Below are positions 8,666-17,233 of a stretch of 64,000 bases of DNA, in pieces. Numbering within the stretch: position 1 is the stretch's first letter; each line of letters starts with the position of its first letter. The DNA comes from UBA830 sp038146925 (GTDB lineage: Bacteria > Pseudomonadota > Alphaproteobacteria > MPNO01 > UBA830). The position numbers and the translations under genes were made by a program. The notes under the pieces are model-generated. The model saw only the letters and a list, made by a program, of their open reading frames with translations, was not told the origin of the DNA and did no database searches. The stretch is taken from NCBI GenBank assembly GCA_038146925.1, contig JAYQSP010000011.1, positions 682,001 to 746,000 of the forward strand, written 5' to 3'.

Positions 8666-8905
8666 TCAGGCGTCTTGTGCGACCAGAATGCCGACCGACA
8701 GAGGAAGGTGCCCGACCGCATCGCCATCGATCTGCGCCGGTACAACGGCGTTGTCGGCGGCTTCTATCCTGAAACTGCGGCCCCGTATGACGGTTAAATG
8801 ACGGGAGCGGGTCAGCCTGCCGAGACCCAGCCGCACCAGGTCGAACGCGAACTGCAGGCGCGACGCCGGCGCGAAGACATGCGCCGCAAGTTCGTCGTCC
8901 GCCAC
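8666..8905 (-). pseudogene. C-terminal fragment of a diacylglycerol-kinase-like lipid kinase
   Basis: A 79-codon leftward frame preceded directly by a stop codon. Its second half, with RGRSFRIEAADNAVVPAQID then GDAVGHLPLSVGI, closely resembles the C-terminal beta domain of DagK/YegS-type lipid kinases (pattern IEGPPGEPVQxDGDxxxxLP). The N-terminal catalytic domain with its GGDGT motif is absent from the neighbourhood. The break falls at about 8905, immediately next to the broken 5' end of a divergent glycosyltransferase remnant. The assignment rests on recall of the family, not a search. Confidence 0.55.
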
Positions 8906-8949
8906 TTATGACTCCCGGTCGAGCATGAACGGCTCGCGATATCGGACCG

Positions 8950-9783
8950 ATGATCGAAAACGCATCGCCGGATGCGATCCACATTTCGACAGAGCGGCCG
9001 CTGGGCGCGGCCGTGCGGCGCTGGTGGCTGCGCAACGGGCTGCCGTTTATCACCGCTTTTCACACCAAGTTTCCTGACTATGTCTATGCCCGGTTCCGCA
9101 TTCCGGTCTGCTGGTCCTAGTTCGTCATGCGGCGGTTTTCCACCCCGTCCAGAGGCGTGATAGTGGCGACGCCCTCGATGAAGGAGGAGCTCCGCCAGCG
9201 GGGGATCGAGCACACACGCATGTGGCCCCGGAGCGTCGATCTCGATCTGTTTCGTCCTCGAGGAAAGGACTTTCTCGACCATCTGCCGCGTCCGATATCG
9301 CTGTTCGTCGGCCATGTCGCGATGGAGAAAAACATCGAGGCGTTCCTGAAAGCCGACATTCCCGACACCAAGCTGGTGGTCGGCGACGGACCGCAGCTAT
9401 CCACGCTGAAAAGCAAATACCCGGACGTCGTCTTCGCGGGCGCCAGGCACGGTGAGGAACTGGCGCAACATTTCTCCGCCGCCGACGTGTTCGTGTTCCC
9501 AAGTCTTACCGACACGTTCGGTCTCGTTCTGCTGGAAGCCATGGCGTCCGGGTTGCCGGTCGCGGCCTACCCGGTCGCGGGACCACGCGACGTGGTGACG
9601 GATCCGAAAGCTGGCGTCTTGTGCGAAGATCTCGCCGAGGGGGCCTTTCGGGCGCTTAAACTGTCGCCGCTCGATGCCCGCCTTCACGCCGAAAAATATT
9701 CGTGGGACCGTTGCGCGGACATCTTTCTGAATAATCTGCACGTTTTCGGTGAAGCTTCCGGTACGGAGCCCCTGACAGCTTAG
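8950..9783 (+). pseudogene. GT4-type glycosyltransferase remnant, 5'-truncated with in-frame stop
   Basis: Codons from 8950 read SPDAIHISTERPLGAAVRR and FITAFHTKFPDYVYARF, the N-terminal-domain signature of alphaproteobacterial GT4 enzymes. The frame meets TAG at 9118-9120 and continues in the same frame with PSRGVIVATPSMKEEL, SVDLDLFRP, then the donor-binding ADVFVFPSLTDTFGLVLLEA (about 9484-9540), where the EX7E-type region lies. The first 60-80 residues are missing and an upstream TGA at 8926 interrupts the same frame. If intact it would transfer a sugar to a lipid or mannosyl-type acceptor. A 218-codon piece from ATG 9127 could still be translated but lacks the acceptor domain. Confidence 0.75.
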
Positions 9784-11249
9784 GCGAAACGTTCCCGCAG
9801 TTCCGTTCTCAGCACTTTGCCGGCCGGCGATTTGGGTAGCGCGTCCATGAATTCTATGCGCCGGGGACGTTTGTGCCGGGCGATCCGGTCGCCGCAGGCC
9901 GCCAGGATGTGGTCCGCCGTCATCGTTCTGTCCGTCACGATGGCGACCGCCGGCAGTTCGCCGAAGGTTTCGTCCGGCAGCCCGAACACGGCGCACTCCA
10001 GCACGCCGGGAATATCGATCAGCACTCGTTCGATTTCCGCCGGGTATACGTTCAGCCCGCCGGAAATGATGATGTCCTTGGACCGCCCCACCAGAGAGAT
10101 AACGCCGTCTTCGTTGCGGATTGCGAGGTCGCCGGTCCATCCCCAGCCGTCGTCCGTGCGGTAGAATTCCGCCGTCTGCTCGGGATCTCCGACATAACCC
10201 TGCATCAGGGTCGGTCCGCGAAAACACAGTTCGCCGATTTCGCCGACGGCGGCTTCCCTGCCGGGGGAGACGAAAATGGCGCATTCGGTGTGTTTCGTCG
10301 GATGGCCGATCGCGCCCGGGTATTTGTCGCGGTCGGCCTTGTACAGCGTGACCAGCGGGCCGATTTCGGTCATGCCGTAGTTCTGGATGAAGTCGCAATC
10401 CGGCAGCAGGTCGTCCGCCCGTTCGATCAGTCCGGCCGGCGACGGCGCGCCGCCGTAGACGATTTTTTTCAGGTTGGTCAGACGGGCCGGGTCGAAATCG
10501 GGGTGCTCGATCAGCATGTGGATCTGCGCCGGCACCAGGAACGTGGCGGTTACGCCGTGGGTTTGCGTTGCGGCGATGAAGGCCGGCACGTCCCAGCCCG
10601 GCAGGATGACCTGCGTCGCCGCCGCGCAAACGGCCGGCTGAAACCAGATGAACCCGCCCGCCGCGTGGCCCATCGGCGCGGCGAGCGCCATGACGTCCGC
10701 GGGCGTGAGGTCGAAAAATTCGTGCGCGACCGTCGCCCAGGTCAGACGCGACCGTGCGGTGTGCATGCCGCCCTTGGGAAAGCCCGTGGTGCCGCCGGTG
10801 TAACTGGCCGACGACGGCGCATCGATGGGGCCTTCGCGCCGGGGGTCGGTCTCGTCGTCCGATAGGAACGCGGCGAAGCCCTCGCCCGACAGAGGAACGG
10901 CGCAGGCGAGATCCGCCGATGCCGCGATGTCGGGCTCGCCCACGACGGCGGCCGCGTCGCCGGTATTCAGACAGTGGCGGATTTCCTCCGGCGTCATTCT
11001 CGCCGACAGGTGAAGGGATGCGGCGCCGGCGCGGGCGATCCCGAAATAGGCGATGGCGTATTCGATGCTGTTGTGACCGATCAGGCCGACGGTCTTGCCG
11101 GGACCGATACCCGCCGCGATCAGCGCGTTTGCGAAACGATTGGCGCGGGCGTCCGCCTCCGCGAAAGTCAGCGTTGCGTCCGAACCGATAAAGGCCGGTT
11201 TGTCGGGATAGGCGGCAGCCGCCGTCGCCAGGGTCGCTCCGATGGTCAT
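9780..11249 (-). CDS. AMP-forming acyl/aryl-CoA synthetase (ANL superfamily)
   Basis: 489 residues. The ANL core motifs occur in order: SYTGGTTGFPKGG (P-loop, about 150), NYGMTEIGP (A5), GWTGDLAIRNEDG (A7), GRSKDIIISGGLNVYPAEIE (A8 hinge) and a C-terminal PKSPAGKVLRTEL with the adenylating lysine (A10). It should activate a carboxylic acid with ATP and load CoA. The substrate is not evident; medium-chain or aromatic acids are both possible. The gene is monocistronic here; its stop codon interlocks with that of the glycosyltransferase remnant (overlap 9780-9783). The ATG at 11247-11249 starts right before the conserved AYPDKPAF segment. Confidence 0.9.
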   Translation of the reverse strand: MTIGATLATAAAAYPDKPAFIGSDATLTFAEADARANRFANALIAAGIGPGKTVGLIGHNSIEYAIAYFGIARAGAASLHLSARMTPEEIRHCLNTGDAAAVVGEPDIAASADLACAVPLSGEGFAAFLSDDETDPRREGPIDAPSSASYTGGTTGFPKGGMHTARSRLTWATVAHEFFDLTPADVMALAAPMGHAAGGFIWFQPAVCAAATQVILPGWDVPAFIAATQTHGVTATFLVPAQIHMLIEHPDFDPARLTNLKKIVYGGAPSPAGLIERADDLLPDCDFIQNYGMTEIGPLVTLYKADRDKYPGAIGHPTKHTECAIFVSPGREAAVGEIGELCFRGPTLMQGYVGDPEQTAEFYRTDDGWGWTGDLAIRNEDGVISLVGRSKDIIISGGLNVYPAEIERVLIDIPGVLECAVFGLPDETFGELPAVAIVTDRTMTADHILAACGDRIARHKRPRRIEFMDALPKSPAGKVLRTELRERFA

Positions 11250-11340
11250 GGGGCAAGAAAAGGCGACAGCCGTTCAAAAAGCAAGCGCCCCGCCTGACAT
11301 TTCAACCGGTCCGGGATAGGATGCGCTTGCAACAGGCGTG

Positions 11341-11505
11341 GTGAATGAATCTTTGAATCTTACGGTCGTTCGTGAATGGCTTGCGGAGCTTCGGCTCTGG
11401 GCGGAACAGGATCTGCTGACAGTCAGCACCGGCATACAGGCGGGCTGCATAGTTCTGGCTTTTCTGCTTGCCCTGGTACTTGCCAGGCCCGCACGCCGGT
11501 CCTAG
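11341..11505 (+). pseudogene. short membrane-protein remnant, possibly N-terminus of an MscS-like channel
   Basis: A GTG-started 54-codon frame ends in TAG at 11503-11505. It encodes an amphipathic segment (EWLAELRLWAEQDLLTVSTG) followed by one membrane span and ARPARRS. This arrangement resembles the N-terminus of alphaproteobacterial mechanosensitive channels; past the stop, RKIFDWLP continues in frame for a few codons and stops again. Nothing of the channel core follows because cysS begins on the other strand. It could equally be an unrelated small membrane protein. Confidence 0.3.
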
Positions 11506-11536
11506 CGGAAAATTTTCGACTGGCTGCCCTAGCTCA

Positions 11537-12919
11537 TCAGGCGCGGCGCCAGGTAGTGCCGGCCGGACCGTCTTCCAGAACGATGTTCGCAGCGGCGAGC
11601 TCGTCCCGGATACGGTCGGCTTCGGCGTAATCCTTGGCGGCTTTTGCGTTCTGGCGCGCCTCGATCAGCCTTTCGATCCGTTCCGCGTCCGGCCCGTCGT
11701 CGCCGGACGTCTCGCCCGCGAACCAGCTTTCCGGATCCTGTTGCAGCAGCCCCATCAGGCCCGCTGAGGCCACCAGTTCGCCTTTGATGCGGCTTTTTTC
11801 GGCATCGTCGGTTGCCGTGTTGGCCTGGCGGGCAAGGTCGAACAGGGACGCGAGTGCTTTCGGCGTATTCAGATCGTCGTTCAGTGCTACCAGAAACGCG
11901 GCGTTCGGCCCTGCATCCGGGGCGGGGTCGACCCCCTCCAGCGATCCCAGCGCGCGGTAGAGCCTGTCGAGCCTCGCTTTCGCCTGTGCCAGACCGTCAT
12001 CCGTCCAGTCCAGCGGCTGGCGGTAGTGGGCGTTCAGCAGCGCAAGACGGATCGCTTCGCCGGGCGCCTGGTCCAGCAGGTCGTGGACCAGCAGGACGTT
12101 GCCGATGGATTTCGACATCTTTTCCTTGTCGACGTTGACGAAGCCGTTGTGCATCCAGTAGCGCACGAAGGTGTCGCCGCCATGGGCGCAGGTCGATTGC
12201 GCGATTTCGTTTTCGTGGTGCGGAAACACCAGATCGACGCCGCCGCCGTGAATGTCGATCGTCCGGCCGAGATGCTTTTCGATCATGCAGGAGCATTCCA
12301 GATGCCAGCCCGGCCGCCCGCGGCCCCACGGGCTGTCCCAGCCGGGCAAGTCGGGCGTCGACGGTTTCCACAAAACGAAATCCGACGGATCTTTCTTGTA
12401 AGGGGCGACCTCGACCCGCGCGCCGGCCAGCAGTTCTTCCTGATCGCGCTTGGAAAGCTGGCCGTATTCCGGATAGCTGGGCACGTTGAACAGGACGTGG
12501 CCTTCCGCGGCGTAGGCGTGTCCATCCTCGATCAGCTTTTCCATCATGGCGATCATTTCGGGAATATGATCGGTCGCGTGCGGTTCGATATCCGGCGGCG
12601 CCACGCCCAGCGACGCCATGTCGTCCAGGTAGATTTTTTCGAATTTCGACGTGATCTCGCCGATGTCGACGCCCTGTTCGGCGGCGGCGGCGTTGATCTT
12701 GTCGTCGATGTCCGTGATGTTACGCGCGAAGACGACGTTCGGCCATTGATGGCGCAGCAGCCGGACCAGCACGTCGAACACGACGGCGGGCCGAGCGTTT
12801 CCGATATGCGCGTAGGAATATACCGTCGGCCCGCACACATACATCGTCACCCGGTCCGGATCGATCGGAACGAATTCTTCCTTGCGGCGCGACAGCGTAT
12901 TGTAGAGTGTCAAACTCAT
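11537..12919 (-). CDS. cysS: cysteinyl-tRNA synthetase
   Basis: 460 residues, the normal length. Class I signatures are at HIG 38-40 and KMSKS 267-271. The zinc site that reads free cysteine is complete: C29, C209, H234 and E238. ITDIDDKI at 68-75 and WHLECS are further family hallmarks; the C-terminal helical domain that reads the tRNA is present. The enzyme charges tRNA-Cys in the cytosol and is the only clear housekeeping gene in the window, so it is a useful marker for phylogenetic placement. It is divergent from the alpha/beta hydrolase gene, with about 60 bases between the two starts. Confidence 0.98.
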   Translation of the reverse strand: MSLTLYNTLSRRKEEFVPIDPDRVTMYVCGPTVYSYAHIGNARPAVVFDVLVRLLRHQWPNVVFARNITDIDDKINAAAAEQGVDIGEITSKFEKIYLDDMASLGVAPPDIEPHATDHIPEMIAMMEKLIEDGHAYAAEGHVLFNVPSYPEYGQLSKRDQEELLAGARVEVAPYKKDPSDFVLWKPSTPDLPGWDSPWGRGRPGWHLECSCMIEKHLGRTIDIHGGGVDLVFPHHENEIAQSTCAHGGDTFVRYWMHNGFVNVDKEKMSKSIGNVLLVHDLLDQAPGEAIRLALLNAHYRQPLDWTDDGLAQAKARLDRLYRALGSLEGVDPAPDAGPNAAFLVALNDDLNTPKALASLFDLARQANTATDDAEKSRIKGELVASAGLMGLLQQDPESWFAGETSGDDGPDAERIERLIEARQNAKAAKDYAEADRIRDELAAANIVLEDGPAGTTWRRA

Positions 12920-12980
12920 GGCGCGACGAACATAAGCGCTGAAAACCGGTTGTCCACCGGGAATGAAAGGGAGGGGAAAC

Positions 12981-13853
12981 TTGGCGGAAGTTTACCGGGG
13001 CTACGATCAGGACGCCCTCAACGCGCAATACAATCTTCGCCCGCTGTGGCCCGACGTGCCGGAAGTGATCGCGCATCGCGAAAACGAAAGCGCTCGGGTC
13101 CGCGACCGCATTCCCGGGCGGCTGGATATCGCCTATGGCGACGGCGCGGCCGAGCGGCTGGACGTTTTTCCGCCGTCCAACGGTCGCGGCGGCGGTCCGG
13201 CGCTGATCTACATCCACGGCGGCTACTGGCAGATGTCGGACAAGAACGACACCACCTATATCGCGCCCGCGTTTCTCGATGCCGGTATTGCGTTTGTTAC
13301 CCTGAACTACACACTGGCGCCCGCCGGCAGGCTGGACCGGATGGTGGATGAATGCCGCCGCGCGATCGCCTGGATATGGCGCAACGCGGACGAGATCGGC
13401 GTCGACCGGAACCGGCTCTACCTTGCCGGCCATTCCGCCGGCGGCCACCTGACGGCGATGATGCTGGCCACCGACTGGGCGGAAGTGGATGCCGATCTGC
13501 CGCGCACCCCCATCAAAGGGGCGTGTGCGCTGTCGGGCCTGTACGACATGGAACCGATCCGGCTCTGTTTCGTGAACGATGCGCTGGGTCTGAAACCGGA
13601 AGATGTGCCAGGAAACAGCCCGCTCTATCTTGACCCGCTGGCCGATATCCCGCTGATCCTGTCGGTCGGCGAGAACGAAACCGAGGAATTCAAGCGCCAC
13701 CAGACCGAGCTGTATGCTGCTTGGAGTACGAAAGGTCTTGCGGTCGAGGAAATTCCTGCGCCAGACTGTCACCATTACACGATCGTCGGCCATTTCGGCG
13801 ACGCCGGCTCGGCGTTGCACCGGGCGATGATCGACATGATGCGCGAAGACTGA
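12981..13853 (+). CDS. alpha/beta hydrolase, kynurenine-formamidase-like
   Basis: Start chosen as TTG 12981 because the ribosome site AAGGGAGGGG (12968-12976) lies inside the frame of the upstream ATG 12963. About 290 residues. The HGGYWQMSDK box (oxyanion hole), the nucleophile elbow GHSAGGH, and an acidic/histidine pair near GENETEE and CHHYTIVG complete a triad. The HGGYW form and overall length match arylformamidase/kynurenine formamidase and related esterases of the hormone-sensitive lipase class. It could hydrolyse N-formylkynurenine or another aryl ester or amide. It is followed 13 bases later by the TauD-type dioxygenase, likely one operon. Confidence 0.8.
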   Translation: MAEVYRGYDQDALNAQYNLRPLWPDVPEVIAHRENESARVRDRIPGRLDIAYGDGAAERLDVFPPSNGRGGGPALIYIHGGYWQMSDKNDTTYIAPAFLDAGIAFVTLNYTLAPAGRLDRMVDECRRAIAWIWRNADEIGVDRNRLYLAGHSAGGHLTAMMLATDWAEVDADLPRTPIKGACALSGLYDMEPIRLCFVNDALGLKPEDVPGNSPLYLDPLADIPLILSVGENETEEFKRHQTELYAAWSTKGLAVEEIPAPDCHHYTIVGHFGDAGSALHRAMIDMMRED

Positions 13854-13866
13854 GAAGGGGGTCGGG

Positions 13867-14727
13867 ATGACAACGCCGGAAACACTGGATCTGACGAGAA
13901 TGGACGCGCCGCTGGGCGCCGAGATCACCGGGCTGGACCTTACCGAGAAGCTTCCCGATGCCACCGTCGCCGCCCTGTTGCAGGCATGGTTCGACCACCA
14001 GGTGCTGGTCGTCCGGGATCAGGACCTGACTCCGCAGCAGCTGGTCGATTTCACGGCGCAGCTTGGCGAGCCGGGGCGTCCGCGCATGCCGTCCCAGGCG
14101 GTGCGGGACATCATCCCCGATCTGCCGCCGGAGGTCATGATCGTCTCCAACGTCCGCGTGGACGGCAAGCCCCTCGGCCTCGCCCATGACGGGGAAATGT
14201 GGTTCCACAGCGACATGTGCTACACGGAGTTTCCGCACACGGCGACGATGCTCTATGCCGTGGATCTGCCATCGACCGGCGGCAACACGAAATTCGCCGA
14301 TATGTATGCGGCCTATGAAAATCTCGATCCCGCGACACGCAGCCGGCTCGAGGGCAGAAAGGCGCTGCAGGTGCACGATTACAAACGCACAGAGCGTCCG
14401 GGCGTCGACCTGGATCTGACGAAGATCGGCAATTATGCCCATCCGGTTTTCGTCACGCATCCGGAAACCGGGAAGAAAGCGCTCTATGTGAACCGGCTGA
14501 TGACGGCACGCATCGAGGGTCTCGATCGGGAAGAGAGCGACGCCCTGCTGGAGGAACTGTTCGCGGTCGGGGAAGACCCTTCGATTATCTACGAACACGT
14601 CTGGCGGCCGGGCGATCTGGTGATCTGGGACAATCGATGTGTGACCCACGCGCGGACGGATTTTCCGCACGAAGAACGCCGCCTGCTGCAGCGGACGACG
14701 CTGGTCGGCACCGAAGCGCTGCGTTAG
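13867..14727 (+). CDS. TauD/TfdA-family 2-oxoglutarate-dependent dioxygenase
   Basis: 286 residues, full length. The iron triad is H114 and D116 (WFHSDMCY) and distal H261 (DNRCVTHART), and R276 in RRLLQRTTL is positioned to bind 2-oxoglutarate. The family hydroxylates a C-H bond next to sulfonate, ether, carboxylate or phosphonate groups and often triggers cleavage (taurine, 2,4-D, sulfate esters). The exact substrate is unknown. It lies 13 bases behind the formamidase-like hydrolase with the same orientation, and is convergent with the Pht5-like gene 10 bases away. Confidence 0.9.
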   Translation: MTTPETLDLTRMDAPLGAEITGLDLTEKLPDATVAALLQAWFDHQVLVVRDQDLTPQQLVDFTAQLGEPGRPRMPSQAVRDIIPDLPPEVMIVSNVRVDGKPLGLAHDGEMWFHSDMCYTEFPHTATMLYAVDLPSTGGNTKFADMYAAYENLDPATRSRLEGRKALQVHDYKRTERPGVDLDLTKIGNYAHPVFVTHPETGKKALYVNRLMTARIEGLDREESDALLEELFAVGEDPSIIYEHVWRPGDLVIWDNRCVTHARTDFPHEERRLLQRTTLVGTEALR

Positions 14728-14737
14728 GGGTGAGGGG

Positions 14738-15733
14738 TCAAACGCCCCCCGCCCATTCCCCGCGGCCGCGGGAATCCAGCATCACGTCCATGTAAAAATC
14801 ATCGACGCTGTCGAGTTTGCTGATCAGACCGCCGGCCTTCGAATAGCCGATCATCGTCTCCAGGTTTTTCCGGTTGGCGGGCGTCAGCCCGTATTCCCAG
14901 GGATCGGGGCCCAGCAATTCGCGCTGCGCATCCCATTCGTCCAGAAACCATGCCAGCGGCACGATCCGCGGATTGCTCATCCGACGATACGCTGCGTGTT
15001 TGGCACGGTCGAACGCCTGGGCCAGATTATTGGCGACCCAGGGATGTTCTTTCAGAATCTCGTCGCGGATTGCCGTCGCGTGCATGATCGGGAAGATGCC
15101 GGTGCGCTTGTAGTAGGCTTCCTCTTCCGTACGGTAGTCTTCGAACAGGCGACCCACCCGGTCGTCGCCGCGGAGAATGGGCTGGATGATGTCGGGATGA
15201 ATGACCGCATCGACCTCGCCCTCCGCCAGCATCTCCGAAATGTCCGACCCGGCCGGCGCCTGGTTGATATTGATGCCCGGCGGCGCGTCGAAGGGGATTT
15301 CCTCTTCCAGTTCGGTGATCCAGTCGATGCTGGTCAGATCGACGCCGTATTCGTCGGCCAGCAGTCCCCGAAGGTAGAGAATGGCCGTCGCCTGGTAGGT
15401 TTTGAGCCCGATGCGTTTGCCGTTCAGGTCTTCGGGTCTGGCGATCCCTTTCGACGTATTCACGAAAATAAACCCGTGACGGAACCGCCGGTGCAGGAAA
15501 ACGGGAATCGCCGAAAACGCCTGCCCCCGGTCCTTTGCCATCAGGTAGGACGAGCCGGACAGTTCGCAGACGTCGAATTCCTCGTTCCGGATCATGCGCC
15601 AGTGGCGCGACGACGAATCCATGTCCGTCAGAACGTTAAGCTCGATCCCGTCCGGCGCGATCGAGCCGTCTTTCAGGGCCTTGACGATTTCGTAGTCGCC
15701 GCAGGCCAGCGTGAGTTGCAGTTTTGCGCTCAT
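14738..15733 (-). CDS. 4,5-dihydroxyphthalate decarboxylase-like / substrate-binding-fold protein
   Basis: 331 residues. The N-terminal LQLTLACGDYEIVKALKDG and the phrase SGSSYLMAKDRG are characteristic of the Pht5-type 4,5-dihydroxyphthalate decarboxylase family, which has the two-lobe fold of NitT/TauT periplasmic binding proteins. There is no signal peptide, which favours a cytoplasmic enzyme or an unexported binding protein. RPEDLNGKRIGLKTYQATA is the shared ABC-type ligand-lobe segment. In the phthalate pathway this step gives protocatechuate; no phthalate dioxygenase is beside it, so the role is uncertain. Many homologues of this kind are annotated only as ABC substrate-binding proteins. 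Confidence 0.7.
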   Translation of the reverse strand: MSAKLQLTLACGDYEIVKALKDGSIAPDGIELNVLTDMDSSSRHWRMIRNEEFDVCELSGSSYLMAKDRGQAFSAIPVFLHRRFRHGFIFVNTSKGIARPEDLNGKRIGLKTYQATAILYLRGLLADEYGVDLTSIDWITELEEEIPFDAPPGININQAPAGSDISEMLAEGEVDAVIHPDIIQPILRGDDRVGRLFEDYRTEEEAYYKRTGIFPIMHATAIRDEILKEHPWVANNLAQAFDRAKHAAYRRMSNPRIVPLAWFLDEWDAQRELLGPDPWEYGLTPANRKNLETMIGYSKAGGLISKLDSVDDFYMDVMLDSRGRGEWAGGV

Positions 15734-15895
15734 AATCCCTGTTTTCCTTCCATTTTGCGTAACATCGACATTCCGGCGCAGTTCAGCAAGCTTTAACGGT
15801 TTTGGCGCTAATTTATCCGATCATTTTACGAATTTCGGATCGATGAAAATACCGGTTTTGCGGCGAAACATTGGTGCACTGATCTTCCGGGCGAT

Positions 15896-16291
15896 CTGGG
15901 CCACAAAATCACGGTAGCTGCGAACGGCCGCGAAGTCGTGTCGTTGGTGCAGAAGGGGGAGTTCGATATCTTTCTGATAAATATTCACATGCCGGAAGTC
16001 GACGGTCTCCAGGCATTAAGTCAGATCCGCGAATTGTCCGGCCCTGTCGCCGATATACCGGTTATCGCCCTGACCGCGAACGCGATGAAAGGTGATCGCG
16101 AAAAATATCTGGCGGCAAGAATAAACGACTATGTGCCGAAGCCCATTGATCTGGTTGCCCTCACCGATGCGATCACCGGGTTAACTGGTTTAAGCGCCGG
16201 CGCGACCGTTAACGCGGCGCGCAAACCGGACATCGCCGAGCCCGATATCGATCAGCAGGAAACCAATGCCATGCTCGACATGCTGGACTAA
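15896..16291 (+). pseudogene. receiver-domain remnant of a response regulator or hybrid kinase
   Basis: The readable frame starts around LGHKITVAANGREVV and continues through DIFLINIHMPEVDG, VIALTANAMKGDREKYLAA and DYVPKPIDL to a stop at 16289-16291. These are the second half of a CheY-like receiver: the T/S-containing ALTAN loop and the K-P switch lysine are present. The N-terminal acidic pair is missing, and the phosphoacceptor position (L-M-D-x-x-M-P in active receivers) holds asparagine, codon AAT. No kinase or output domain is attached. Hence a nonfunctional or phosphorylation-independent fragment; a long upstream stretch has no open frame. Confidence 0.65.
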
Positions 16292-16409
16292 ATCGTGGGC
16301 AGCTAGAACCGGCCGTCAAGGTGGTGAGACCTGTCCGCTGTTGAATCCCTTTTTCGTGGCGCCCAACCTCCGCCCTGATTCGGGCATTTTCGTGTCCGCC
16401 GAAACGGCG

Positions 16410-17114
16410 CTATTCCGCCGCCTGCGCGGCCGGATAGGTTTTTTCAAGATGCGCCACGATATCGTCGAGGATCATCACGTCGGCATATTTGTGGTGCATG
16501 TCGAACAGGTTGATCTTGTGCGAGATTTCCGACCGGTCGAAGACGCATTCCTCTGCGACGGTCGCGTGATACCCATAGGAGTAAGCATCGACGACGGAGG
16601 CGCGGACGCATCCCGACGTGCTTTCGCCGCAGACGATCAGGCTGTTGACGCCCAGTCTCGTTAACTGTGCGACCAGGGGCGTCGAATGAAAGGCGCTCGC
16701 CCGTTCCTTGCGGATGACGATGTCGCCGTCCTGCGGTGCGAAAGCGGGATGGATGTCCATCATGTCGTCGCCGACATCGTACCCCGATTGACGGTTGGTC
16801 GATCGCACGCGACCTTTCCGGGTGGAGCCGGTCAGATAGATGATCGGCAACCCGGCAGTGCGGCAGGCGGCAAACAGTCGTTTCGTCGGTTCGATCGCGT
16901 CCCAGGCGAACTTGCCGCAGGAATTGGGAAATTCATCGACCAGCTCTTCCGGGTATTTCGTGGGATCGCCCCGATAGACGAAATTGTAGAGGTCAATGGC
17001 CAACAAAGCCGGACGCTCGCCGACATACACGTCGCGACGATAGGGTTCGTAAATTTTCAGCACGTCGGGAGAGACGACGTCTTTCCAGCAATGATCTTCG
17101 AAATCTCTGGTCAT
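16410..17114 (-). CDS. isochorismatase-family amidohydrolase (N-carbamoylsarcosine amidase-like)
   Basis: 234 residues, ATG with AGGAGA site. The catalytic residues are D41 in ALLAIDLYNFVY, K136 in VIRKERASAF and C169 in CGESTSGCVRAS. The DLYN form and the GESTSGCVR segment are those of the N-carbamoylsarcosine amidase branch, which releases ammonia and carbon dioxide from N-carbamoyl amino acids. A HyuAB pair lies 2 kb downstream, which would fit a hydantoin to N-carbamoyl to amino acid route, but the two are on separate units. It diverges from the class II aldolase gene with 119 bases between starts. Confidence 0.85.
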   Translation of the reverse strand: MTRDFEDHCWKDVVSPDVLKIYEPYRRDVYVGERPALLAIDLYNFVYRGDPTKYPEELVDEFPNSCGKFAWDAIEPTKRLFAACRTAGLPIIYLTGSTRKGRVRSTNRQSGYDVGDDMMDIHPAFAPQDGDIVIRKERASAFHSTPLVAQLTRLGVNSLIVCGESTSGCVRASVVDAYSYGYHATVAEECVFDRSEISHKINLFDMHHKYADVMILDDIVAHLEKTYPAAQAAE

Positions 17115-17233
17115 GGTGCAATCTCCTGTCTGTTGCGCCGATTGTAGCGCGGAAGCGCACCAAGGGCGACTCGCGGACCAATGGACCGCATGATATGAAG
17201 TGGCGCGAACAATTCAGATACCGGGAACGTCCC

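Noticed and set aside
9397..11277. A 626-codon leftward open frame over the AMP ligase
   Set aside because: It is out of frame with the ligase, rich in arginine and glycine, and lacks domain motifs. GC-rich codon bias leaves long open antisense and shifted frames.
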